Of a stretch of DNA of 64,000 nucleotides, positions 25,707 through 33,548 are shown one piece after another; positions within the stretch are counted from its first letter, which is position 1, and every line of letters starts with the position of its first letter. The position numbers and the translations under genes were made by a program. A model generated the notes under the pieces. It saw only the letters and a program-made list of their open reading frames with translations, did no database searches and was not told the DNA's origin. The stretch is from Polaromonas sp. CG_9.7 (GTDB taxonomy: Bacteria > Pseudomonadota > Gammaproteobacteria > Burkholderiales > Burkholderiaceae_C), in contig NZ_JADOVG010000006.1 in NCBI RefSeq assembly GCF_015752205.1, forward strand, positions 1-64,000, in the 5' to 3' direction.

Positions 25707-25955
25707 ATGAACCACTTCAAACCCTATGCCAACGAAAGCGATGTGATCCGCATTGGCGCGCTGGAAATCGAGAACCGCACCGACCGCGTCTCACTCACCG
25801 GTGACGTGGTGCTGAGCCGGGACCAGGCCGGCCTCGCCTTGGCCAAAGAACTGCATACGCTGCTCGGCCAGGTCGTCAAGGCGCTGCAGGCGGAAGAAAA
25901 GCTCCCCCAAACCATTGAGGTCATGCCAGCGCAGGTTGTCAAAAACCCATTTTGA
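25707..25955 (+). CDS. small hypothetical protein
   Basis: This 82-residue soluble protein starts MNHFKPYANESDVIRIGALEI, with strand-rich N-terminal and helical C-terminal halves (LALAKELHTLLGQVVKALQA). I do not recognise a family. A GAGGA site eight bases upstream supports the ATG chosen over one five codons earlier. It begins 11 bases after the nuclease stop, so the two are probably co-transcribed. It could be an accessory or simply an unrelated passenger. No signal peptide or Cys residues are present. Confidence 0.7.
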   Translation: MNHFKPYANESDVIRIGALEIENRTDRVSLTGDVVLSRDQAGLALAKELHTLLGQVVKALQAEEKLPQTIEVMPAQVVKNPF

Positions 25956-26054
25956 ACGGCTTGCAACCGGACACGAATGCGATCTTGAAAGCCGATATTT
26001 TGGCGTTACCTTCACTCGGAACGCAGGTTCAATCCATTTTTTGAAAGCCGCACC

Positions 26055-26195
26055 ATGAACCGCCCCTTGACCCGCGTGCCTGCCGCCCTGCAGGCAAAAT
26101 TCAACGCCATCGCCCAAGCCACCGATGTGTTTTCCAACCAGCACCTGAAACATGAATGCCGGAAGCGCATCTGTTTGGCGAAGGACGGCGCATGA
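26055..26195 (+). CDS. 46-residue ORF, possible truncated DUF6398-like gene
   Basis: The short frame MNRPLTRVPAALQAKFNAIA continues with QATDVFSNQHLKHECRKRI and stops. Its wording resembles the N-terminal part of DUF6398 proteins (a LTDAFCxxHLNxEY..LCRKL-like helix), which are longer, so this may be a decayed or shortened gene. Its TGA overlaps the ATG of the next gene as ATGA. That is an argument for its being translated. No strong ribosome site is seen. Confidence 0.4.
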   Translation: MNRPLTRVPAALQAKFNAIAQATDVFSNQHLKHECRKRICLAKDGA

Positions 26196-26554
26196 GCAAG
26201 AAAACCCTGCGCGCCGCGCTTGACCAAGCCCTGCTGCACGGCGCCGCCATGAGCGCTGCGCTGTGCACGGAAGTGCTGATGGACGCCGCTGGCGAACTGC
26301 AGACGTCGCTGCGCGAAGACGGCGACGACGCCTTGATTGCCCTGGTGGTTGAAGACAAGGAGGTTGCCATGCTGCTGATCGACAAGGCCGGCGTACGCTA
26401 CCAAAACGAGGCCGCTCTTGGGCAGTTGCAGCAGATGTGGCGCCAGCACTACGCGACCAACATGCAAACCGTTCTGCCCTTGTTTGTAGACGACCTGCAC
26501 CAGGGCATGCTGGCTGTCGCCGGGGTGCAATGGGTGCCTGCAACACCAGCCTGA
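26192..26554 (+). CDS. hypothetical protein, 120 residues
   Basis: This soluble acidic protein (MSKKTLRAALDQALLHGAAM..) alternates helical and strand segments, including ALIALVVEDKEVAMLLIDKAGVRYQNE. No domain is recognised. The start overlaps the stop of the preceding mini-gene, and a longer in-frame start would lie within that frame. Base composition and codon use look like the surrounding genes, so it is probably real. It is followed directly by an intergenic palindromic repeat. Confidence 0.65.
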   Translation: MSKKTLRAALDQALLHGAAMSAALCTEVLMDAAGELQTSLREDGDDALIALVVEDKEVAMLLIDKAGVRYQNEAALGQLQQMWRQHYATNMQTVLPLFVDDLHQGMLAVAGVQWVPATPA

Positions 26555-26555
26555 A

Positions 26556-26612
26556 ATACTATTAATTTAATAGCTGTTAACGCCCGTCCTGATTGCGCTG
26601 GAGGCTATTTTG
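26556..26612 (+). repeat. intergenic palindromic repeat copy
   Basis: TACTATTAATTTAATAGCTG is followed by ACGCCCGTCCTGATTGCGC, then GGAGGCTATTTTGG. This is one of the two cleanest copies and defines the element: an AT-rich inverted ACTATT/AATAGC pair, then a GCG..GCGC hairpin, a GGC block and an AT-rich tail. It lies in the 130-base gap between convergent genes. Confidence 0.7.
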
Positions 26613-26683
26613 GTTGAAATTTTTATGGCTGTTCATGTCGCTTTTCAGATCAACGCGCATGGCAAGTGTCGGTGCAGCCCTGC

Positions 26684-28420
26684 CTAGCCCGGCGTGCGCA
26701 AAGCCTGCCCCGCCGCAGGGCTGGCTGCCACGCTAGGCTCGAAGCGTTGCAGGACGTGGCAAGTCATGCCCTTGGCCAATTCTTCCTCGCCCAGAAAAAC
26801 CGTTCCAATACCGTCATTGCGCAGCAGCTGCAACTCGTCCTCGCTGTGGGTGCGCAGCACGATTTCGATGGACGGGTTCAGTGCGCGGGCGGTGTCCACC
26901 ATCTGGCGGACGTCCAGGGTGTCGGGCGTGGCCACCACCAGCATGGCGGCGTTGGCAATGTGCGCCTGGATCAGCACCGCCGGCTCGGCCGCATTGCCTG
27001 ACACGGCGGCCATGCCCTGGCGGCGCAGGTCCTCGACCAGTTCCCGGTTCTGCTCGGCCACCACGAAGGGAATGCCGCGCCCCTGCAGCGCACCGGCAAT
27101 GCGCCGCCCCACCCGGCCATAGCCCACCAGCACGACCTGCCCGTGCAGGAATTCGTCGTCGGTGCTGACCGGCAGCTCGGCATAAGGGTCGCCGCGCTGC
27201 TCCAGGCGTCGCGCCAGGTCGGAGTGCTCGAGCAGCCAGCGCTGCAATGGCGCAATGCCGGCGAACAGCAGCGGGTTGAGCGCTATCGAAATCAGTGCGC
27301 CCGCCAGCACCAGGCTCATGCCCTCGGCCGGCAGCAGGCCCAGCGACATGCCCAGGCCAGCCAAAATGAACGAGAACTCACCAATCTGCGCCAGGCTGGC
27401 GGCAACGGTCAGCGCGGTGTTGAGCGAATAGCGAAAAGCCAGCACCAGCACCAGCGCGGCCAGCGACTTGCCAACGATGATGATGGCCACCACGCCCAGC
27501 ACGTGGACCGGTTCCTGCATCAGGATGGCCGGCTCGAACAGCATGCCGACCGACACAAAGAACAGCACCGAAAACGCATCGCGCAAGGGCAGCGATTCAT
27601 GCGCCGCGCGGTGGCTGAACTCGGACTCGCGCATCACCATGCCGGCAAAAAAGGCGCCCAGCGCAAACGACACATTGAACAAGGCCGACGCGCCGTAGGC
27701 AATGCCGATGGCCGACGACACAACGGCCAGCGTGAACAGTTCGCGCGAGCCGGTGCCCGCCACCTGCCAGAGCATCCACGGCAGCGCACGCCGGCCGACG
27801 ATCAGCATCAAGGCGATGAACGCCGACACGCCCAGCAGCGTCTGCCCGATGGTGCGCCACAGCGGCGCAGCGCCTTCGGCAACGGCCGCGCCGCCAAGCA
27901 CGCCGGCCAGCGGCGGCAGCAGCACCAGCACCAGCACCGTGGCCAGGTCTTCGACCACCAGCCAGCCCACAGCAATGCGGCCGTTCATGGTGTCCAGCAC
28001 GCCGCGCGCTTCGAGTGCCTTGAGCAGCACGACGGTGCTGGCGCACGACAGCGACAGCCCGAAGATCAGCCCGGCGCCCCAGCTCCAGTCCCAGCACCAG
28101 GCCATGCCCATGCCGAGCAGCGTGGCCAGCGTCATCTGCACCACCGCGCCGGGAACGGCAATGCGCCTGACCGCCATCAGGTCGCTCAGCGAAAAATGCA
28201 GCCCGACACCGAACATCAGCAGCATGACGCCGATTTCCGAGAGTTGCGAGGCGATCTGCACGTCGGCGACAAAGCCTGGCGTCGCCGGGCCGATGACGAT
28301 GCCGGCGAGCAGGTAGCCGACCAGCGCCGGCACCTTCAGGCACTCGGCGATAAAGCCCAGGATCAGCGCCATGCCGAAGCCGGCGGTGATCGTGGTGATG
28401 AGGGGGATGTTGTGTTCCAT
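26684..28420 (-). CDS. CPA2-family cation:proton antiporter with TrkA-N domain (KefB/YbaL-like)
   Basis: This 578-residue inner-membrane protein has about 12 hydrophobic helices forming the Na/H-exchanger fold (ALVGYLLAGIVIGP, GVMLLMFGVGLHFS, SCASTVVLLKALE, LVVEDLATVLVL). A cytoplasmic RCK/TrkA-N Rossmann domain follows (VVLVGYGRVGRRIAGAL) and should bind NAD(H) or another nucleotide. It probably exports K+ or Na+ in exchange for protons. The helix-breaking Asp in VGWLVVEDL is intact. It lies 21 bases downstream of the APH/P-loop kinase gene, so the two are probably one operon. Confidence 0.92.
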   Translation of the reverse strand: MEHNIPLITTITAGFGMALILGFIAECLKVPALVGYLLAGIVIGPATPGFVADVQIASQLSEIGVMLLMFGVGLHFSLSDLMAVRRIAVPGAVVQMTLATLLGMGMAWCWDWSWGAGLIFGLSLSCASTVVLLKALEARGVLDTMNGRIAVGWLVVEDLATVLVLVLLPPLAGVLGGAAVAEGAAPLWRTIGQTLLGVSAFIALMLIVGRRALPWMLWQVAGTGSRELFTLAVVSSAIGIAYGASALFNVSFALGAFFAGMVMRESEFSHRAAHESLPLRDAFSVLFFVSVGMLFEPAILMQEPVHVLGVVAIIIVGKSLAALVLVLAFRYSLNTALTVAASLAQIGEFSFILAGLGMSLGLLPAEGMSLVLAGALISIALNPLLFAGIAPLQRWLLEHSDLARRLEQRGDPYAELPVSTDDEFLHGQVVLVGYGRVGRRIAGALQGRGIPFVVAEQNRELVEDLRRQGMAAVSGNAAEPAVLIQAHIANAAMLVVATPDTLDVRQMVDTARALNPSIEIVLRTHSEDELQLLRNDGIGTVFLGEEELAKGMTCHVLQRFEPSVAASPAAGQALRTPG

Positions 28421-28441
28421 GCGGTCGGGTGGGTTCCGATT

Positions 28442-29902
28442 TCAGTGGCCGGGTGCCGGTAGGACATGCCGGAGTTCTTCGGCTGTGAGCGGCTCGGCGG
28501 ACAGGCGCAGATGGTCAATCACCTCGGCGGTGACTTCCGACGCATCGCCACGCCGCGCCTGCAGGCGTTCGCGCAGCACCTGCGGCGGCGCCTGGCAGTC
28601 GATGATCGAAAACGGCACGTCCAGTTCGCCGGCCAGCGCCAGTGCCTGTGCCCGCTCGGCGCGGTGCAGGAAAGCGGCGTCGAGAATGACCGGCCAGCCC
28701 GCCTTCAGCGCCGCCCGTGCCCGACTGAGCAGCGCCGCATAGGTGCGGGCCGTGACCTCCGGCTGGTACAGGTCCAGCCCGCTGGCGCGCGAATCGGCGA
28801 GCATGTCCAAGCCAAACAGGCGCTTGCGCTCCACATCCGAGCGCAGCCGGATGGCGCCCTCGCACTCAAGCAGCTTTTGTGACGCAAATGTCTTGCCCGA
28901 GCCCGGCAGGCCGTGGGTGACGAACAACCGGGGCTGGCCGGGCTGCGTCAGCGCCAGCGCGGTGTCCAGGTAACGGCGCGCAGCAGCTGCAGGGCCCGGG
29001 CCGTTCAGCTGTTCGACCTGTGCCCGCACCAGGGCGCGGTACAGCATCGAAAAGCGCAGCGCCGGCAGGCCGGCATGGTCGCCGGTGCCGTCCAGCCAGC
29101 GGTTGAGCAGCCGCCAGGCCAAGTCGGCCCGGCCACACGCCATGAAGTCCATCACCGCAAAGGCGATGTCGTCCAGCACATCGATCCAGCGCAGCGCCGG
29201 GTCAAACTCGATGCCGTCGAACGCCGCCACGCTGCCCGGCAGGCTGACCACGTTGTTCAAGTGCAAATCGCCGTGGCATTCGCGCACCCGGCCGGCATGG
29301 CGGCGCTCAGTCCACAGCGCTTGCAGCGTGGACGCTTCGGATTCGATCCAGTCGCGCAGCTTCGCCTGTTCGGCCGGTTGGGCCGCTGCCAGCGCGCCCT
29401 TGAGTGCTGCCCTCGCTGCCATGTGGCGTGTTGGGGCACTGGCGAAGGGCGTTGCGGGCGCGGCCGGCGCCTGGGTGTTGTGAAAATCGGCCAGCAGGTC
29501 GGCCAGAGCGTCCACGTCGAGGTGCGACAACGTTCCGGCTGCGAGTTGTTCGGCAAACAGCGCGCCTTTTGGAAAACGGCGCATATGTACCGCATATTCC
29601 AGCGCCGGGCCGCTGCCGTCCAGCTGCGGCGCTTGCGGGGTGCCGGTGATGCGCGCCAGGCACAGGTACAGCGAAGGCGCGAGCCGGCGGTTCAGCCGCA
29701 GTTCCTCTTCGCAAAAATGCCGGCGTGCCTGCAGCGCGCTGTAATCGACAAACGGCAAGCGCACCGATTTCTTGATCTTGTAGGCGCTGTCGCCGGCCAG
29801 CAGCACCCAGGAGATGTGGGTTTCGATCAGGTCGGCGCCCAGACTGCTGGCCAAGGTGCCGACCAGGACACGGGCCTGGTCAAGTAAATGGGTGTTGCGC
29901 AT
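28442..29902 (-). CDS. aminoglycoside-phosphotransferase-like / P-loop kinase fusion protein
   Basis: This 486-residue two-domain protein has an N-terminal APH-like small-molecule kinase (KIKKSVRLPFVDYS; catalytic CHGDLHLNNV; DGIEFDPALRWIDVLDD). The C-terminal half is an AAA/zeta-toxin-like P-loop kinase with Walker A HGLPGSGKTFAS and RLRSDVERKRLFG. This architecture is a recurrent 'bifunctional APH/ATP-binding' family of unknown substrate. There is no reason to assume antibiotic resistance. The ATG chosen is preceded by a non-family open frame. It is the first gene of a pair with the CPA2 antiporter. Confidence 0.88.
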   Translation of the reverse strand: MRNTHLLDQARVLVGTLASSLGADLIETHISWVLLAGDSAYKIKKSVRLPFVDYSALQARRHFCEEELRLNRRLAPSLYLCLARITGTPQAPQLDGSGPALEYAVHMRRFPKGALFAEQLAAGTLSHLDVDALADLLADFHNTQAPAAPATPFASAPTRHMAARAALKGALAAAQPAEQAKLRDWIESEASTLQALWTERRHAGRVRECHGDLHLNNVVSLPGSVAAFDGIEFDPALRWIDVLDDIAFAVMDFMACGRADLAWRLLNRWLDGTGDHAGLPALRFSMLYRALVRAQVEQLNGPGPAAAARRYLDTALALTQPGQPRLFVTHGLPGSGKTFASQKLLECEGAIRLRSDVERKRLFGLDMLADSRASGLDLYQPEVTARTYAALLSRARAALKAGWPVILDAAFLHRAERAQALALAGELDVPFSIIDCQAPPQVLRERLQARRGDASEVTAEVIDHLRLSAEPLTAEELRHVLPAPGH

Positions 29903-30105
29903 GGCCTGAAAGTTAGCACATGCGAACGACCGAATACATTCTGGAGCGGCGCATTTAGTTGCTAAGAATCGCCGTGCGCGTGGATTGTGCGTGCTCCTAC
30001 GCTGGTATGCGCGTTTTCCGACAGGGGCTGCAAGCGCTGCCATGGGAATCTCTTCTTGTCCGGAAAATGCCGGTTCATGACAGCAATCACCACGAGGAAA
30101 CCACC

Positions 30106-30687
30106 ATGGCCACTTCAGCCGCCGCCAGAAAGACACCAACGGCCAGCACCAAGGCAACACCGGTCCGCGCGCCTGCCAAAGCCAAACGGCAAAAGGACGC
30201 ATGCGACCTGCTCGATGCAGACCACAAGGCCGTCAAGGCGCTGTTCAAGGACTATGAAAGCCTGACCGAAAGCCGCAGCCGGTCTACCAGCAAAAAGCGC
30301 CAGCTGGCGGACCAGATCTGCAAGGAACTGACGGTTCACGCCACCATCGAGGAAGAAATTTTCTACCCGGCGGTGCGCAAGGCCATCAAGGACAACGACC
30401 TGATGAACGAAGCCACGGTGGAGCATGCCAGCGCCAAAGACCTGATCGCGCAGATCAAGGGCATGGAGGCATCCGATGACCTGTTCGATGCCAAGGTGAC
30501 GGTCCTCGGCGAATACATCGATCACCACGTCAAGGAAGAGCGCACCGAGATGTTCACCAAGGCGCGCGCCAGCAAGCTGGACCTTGTGGGCCTGGCGGCG
30601 CAACTCAGGCAGCGCAAGGACGAACTGATGGCGCAGGAAGAACACAAAGTTGTCAAGCCGGTGGCCGAACTGGCTGCCGCCTATTGA
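30106..30687 (+). CDS. hemerythrin HHE cation-binding domain protein
   Basis: This 193-residue protein has a Lys/Ala/Pro-rich N-terminal tail of about 30 residues, then a four-helix HHE domain. Putative di-iron ligands are in DADHKAVKALF, HATIEEEIFYPAV, EHASAKDLI and DHHVKEERTEMF. Such proteins bind O2, NO or iron and are linked to oxidative or nitrosative stress. A GAGG site and the ATG at MATSAAARK decide the start. The basic, Ala-rich tail resembles nucleic-acid-binding extensions, but that is inference. A GlsB-type stress protein follows on the same strand. Confidence 0.9.
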   Translation: MATSAAARKTPTASTKATPVRAPAKAKRQKDACDLLDADHKAVKALFKDYESLTESRSRSTSKKRQLADQICKELTVHATIEEEIFYPAVRKAIKDNDLMNEATVEHASAKDLIAQIKGMEASDDLFDAKVTVLGEYIDHHVKEERTEMFTKARASKLDLVGLAAQLRQRKDELMAQEEHKVVKPVAELAAAY

Positions 30688-30746
30688 TCCCGTTGTCACC
30701 CTGACTCCGCCTTGACCCTGTTTTTTAACCACCCTGAAAGAAAAAA

Positions 30747-30998
30747 ATGAGCATTCTCTGGACCATCATCATTGGCTTGGTTGTCGGCATCGTTGCCAAA
30801 TTCCTGATGCCAGGCCGCGACCCGGGAGGCTTTGTCATCACCGCCATCATTGGCATCGTCGGCTCCGTGATCGCGACGTACCTGGGCCAGGCACTCGGGT
30901 TCTACCGGCCCGGCGAATCCGCCGGATTCATTGCTGCGGTCCTGGGCTCGATCATCCTGCTGTTCCTGTACCGCATGGTGACTGGCAGAAAAGCCTGA
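30747..30998 (+). CDS. GlsB/YeaQ/YmgE family stress-response membrane protein
   Basis: This 83-residue protein has three hydrophobic helices and Gly-rich motifs (GLVVGIVAKFLMPGRDPGG, TAIIGIVGSVIATYLG, AVLGSIILLFLYR) typical of the transglycosylase-associated / GlsB family of inner-membrane stress proteins. The exact role is unknown. It lies 59 bases after the hemerythrin gene with an AAAGAAAAAA-rich leader. Co-expression under general stress is a reasonable inference. Confidence 0.92.
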   Translation: MSILWTIIIGLVVGIVAKFLMPGRDPGGFVITAIIGIVGSVIATYLGQALGFYRPGESAGFIAAVLGSIILLFLYRMVTGRKA

Positions 30999-31104
30999 GC
31001 TTTGCGCATTTGCCTGAACTGCCCAGCGCGCTTCAGGCACAGGCCTTGAATTGAGTGGCGTGGTGGGCAGGCGACAATAGTGAAAATTTTCCTTTGGCTT
31101 TGTC

Positions 31105-31860
31105 ATGAACCTGCCTGTTTCCACATCCCGTGCCCACACTTCTGCCCTGGTCCTGTTTTCAGGCGGGCAGGATTCCACCACGTGCCTGGCACAGGCCCTC
31201 AGTAAATACCAGCGCGTCGAGACCATTGCTTTCGACTATGGGCAGCGGCACCGGGTTGAGCTTGACGCACGGCTCAACGTGCTGCGTGAAATTAAAAACC
31301 AGTTTCCGGCATGGGCTGACAAGCTCGGTGAAGACCATCTGCTCGACCTGGCGGTGCTGGGCCAGGTCAGTGACTGCTCGCTGACGCGTGACGTCGCCTT
31401 CAAGATGGAAAGCTCGGGTTTGCCCAATACCTTCGTGCCGGGACGCAATCTGCTGTTCCTCACGCTGGCAGCGGCACTGGCGTACCGTCGCGACCTGCAG
31501 GTGCTGGTCACCGGCGTGTGCGAAACCGATTTTTCGGGCTACCCCGACTGCCGCGACGACACCATGAAGGCCATGCAACTCGCGCTGTCGCTGGGCATGG
31601 ACAAGCGTTTTTTGATCGAAACCCCGCTGATGTGGATCGACAAGGCCGACACCTGGGCGCTGGCGCATTCGCTTGGCGAGCAAACCGGCCTGTCCGGTGG
31701 CGGCCAGGCGCTGGTGGACCTTATCATCGAGCATACCCATACGTGCTACCTCGGCGACCGCACGCACCGGCATGCGTGGGGCTACGGCTGTGGCGAGTGT
31801 CCGGCGTGCGAGTTGCGTGAAAACGGCTATGAGCGGTTTGAGTTGCAGGGTGCCGTGTAA
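31105..31860 (+). CDS. queC: 7-cyano-7-deazaguanine synthase
   Basis: This 251-residue cytoplasmic enzyme converts 7-carboxy-7-deazaguanine to preQ0 with ATP and ammonia in queuosine synthesis. The PP-loop ATP-binding motif [15 protein letters not shown] is near residue 20. [12 protein letters not shown] and [13 protein letters not shown] are substrate-site motifs. The C-terminal zinc cluster [14 protein letters not shown] is intact. Length is slightly above the E. coli protein. No other queuosine genes are in the window and no preQ1 riboswitch was seen in the short leader. Confidence 0.95.
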   Translation: MNLPVSTSRAHTSALVLFSGGQDSTTCLAQALSKYQRVETIAFDYGQRHRVELDARLNVLREIKNQFPAWADKLGEDHLLDLAVLGQVSDCSLTRDVAFKMESSGLPNTFVPGRNLLFLTLAAALAYRRDLQVLVTGVCETDFSGYPDCRDDTMKAMQLALSLGMDKRFLIETPLMWIDKADTWALAHSLGEQTGLSGGGQALVDLIIEHTHTCYLGDRTHRHAWGYGCGECPACELRENGYERFELQGAV

Positions 31861-31916
31861 AAAAGCGCAGGGTTTGCCCTTCAAGACAGCAGGGGCCGCA
31901 GGCGCAGGGGGCAATA

Positions 31917-33536
31917 TCAAGCCCGTGCCAGTTCCTCGACCACGCAGCGCGTCACCACCGGCGGCCCGTCGCCAATGTGAAACGCCAGCTTGCGTTCGCG
32001 CAGTGCCACGTCGCTGGCGGTGACGCGGTCAAAACGCCGCAGGTGTTCGGTCCAGGATTCGTCAACAATTTGCTCTACAAAGCGCCCCGGCTGGTTCACG
32101 TCCCGCAGCAAATTCCATTCCAATGCCCCTTGGCGCAGTCGGCTGCGGCGGCTCATCCGCATGATCTTGTGAAAATCATCTGCCCGTGTCGGCTCGATCA
32201 GGTATTCGATCGTCACCACCATACGTCCGGTGCCGGGTGGCGCATGGACTACAGGCGTCTTGAAATCGTGCGAGGGCGTCAGGTCTTCCTCAATGCTCAG
32301 GTCGCGCACCCAGTACTGCGCCAGCAGCATGCTGACGGTACCGCTCACGGCGGCCACCAGCAGCGCGGTGGGCACATCGGTCACGGTCGCCACCTGGCCC
32401 CACAGCGCCGCGCCCAATGCGCTGGCACCCATGATGGCCATTTGGTACATCGACATGCCGCGTGCCCGCACCCAGTCGGGCAGCGCCAGTTGCGCCGATA
32501 CGCTGAGGGCGTTGGCACAGGTGATCCAGGCCATGCCGTTGAGCAGCATGGCTGGCACGGCGACCCAGGCATTGGGCGCCAGCGCCATGGCGGCGGTGGA
32601 CACCGACTGCAGCATGACCGAGCGCAGCACCAGCGTGTCGCGCGTCATCATCTGGCGCAGGCGGGGCAGGAACAGCGCGGCTGCGATGGCGCCTGAGCCC
32701 ATGGACGCCAGCAGCAGCGTGAAGGTGCCCGCATCCCCGCCGTGCAAACCGCGCGCCACCAGCGGCAGCAGCGCCAGCAAGGCCGTCGAATGGAGGAAAA
32801 ACAGCGCCACCCGCAGCAGCACCGCGCGCAGCCGGGTGGACTGGCTGACAAACTGCAGTCCGACGCGCATGGCGCTGACCAGGCGCTCGCGGCCCAGCGG
32901 GCTGGGCACATGCTCGCGGCGCCAGCGCATGATGACAAAGCCCGAAATGATGGACAGCACGGCATTCAGCACGAACACATATTCGGTGCCGGCGCTGGCA
33001 ATCAGCGCACCGGCCACCAGCGGCCCGACGATACGCGACGCGTTCATCGAAATGCCGTTCAGCGCCAGCGCTGCCGGCAGCTGGCTGCGTGGCACCAGCT
33101 CGGGCACGATGGCCGAAAACACCGGCCAGCGCATTGCCAGGCCAATGCCGTTGGCAAAGGTCAGCGCCAGCAGCAGCGCCGGCGTCATGACGCCTGAAAT
33201 GACGGCAATGCAGAGCAGCGTGGCCACGCCGGCGACCCAGAACTGCGTCATGATGAAATAGCGCCGCCGGTCCAGGATGTCGGCCAGCGCGCCACTGGGC
33301 AGGCCGAGCAAAAACACCGGCAGTGTCGAGGCCGACTGCACCAGCGCCACCCACAGCGGCGTGCTGGTCATCGAGGTCATCATCCAGGCGGCCGCCACGT
33401 CGTTCATCCACATGCAGATGTTGGCCGTCAGCCAGACGGTCCAGAGCATGCGGAACGCCGGCCGCTTGATGGGCCCCCAGGGCGAAAGGGAAGGGGCTTC
33501 GACAGGCAACGAGGGGGAAATGGCTTCTTCAGACAT
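31917..33536 (-). CDS. MFS exporter with C-terminal monooxygenase-like domain
   Basis: This 539-residue protein has about 12 membrane helices of the MFS_3 (EntS-like) family (RMLWTVWLTANICMWMNDVA, GLPSGALADILDRRRYF). A soluble domain of about 110 residues follows (MVVTIEYLIEPTRADDFHK, FVEQIVDESWTEHLRR), resembling antibiotic-biosynthesis-monooxygenase (dimeric ferredoxin-like) folds. Such fusions recur in proteobacteria. Substrate is unknown; siderophore or drug export is typical of the family. It ends convergently about 55 bases from queC and starts 12 bases after the ABC exporter gene, so the two are probably co-transcribed. Confidence 0.88.
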   Translation of the reverse strand: MSEEAISPSLPVEAPSLSPWGPIKRPAFRMLWTVWLTANICMWMNDVAAAWMMTSMTSTPLWVALVQSASTLPVFLLGLPSGALADILDRRRYFIMTQFWVAGVATLLCIAVISGVMTPALLLALTFANGIGLAMRWPVFSAIVPELVPRSQLPAALALNGISMNASRIVGPLVAGALIASAGTEYVFVLNAVLSIISGFVIMRWRREHVPSPLGRERLVSAMRVGLQFVSQSTRLRAVLLRVALFFLHSTALLALLPLVARGLHGGDAGTFTLLLASMGSGAIAAALFLPRLRQMMTRDTLVLRSVMLQSVSTAAMALAPNAWVAVPAMLLNGMAWITCANALSVSAQLALPDWVRARGMSMYQMAIMGASALGAALWGQVATVTDVPTALLVAAVSGTVSMLLAQYWVRDLSIEEDLTPSHDFKTPVVHAPPGTGRMVVTIEYLIEPTRADDFHKIMRMSRRSRLRQGALEWNLLRDVNQPGRFVEQIVDESWTEHLRRFDRVTASDVALRERKLAFHIGDGPPVVTRCVVEELARA

Positions 33537-33548
33537 GGCCTGTCATTT

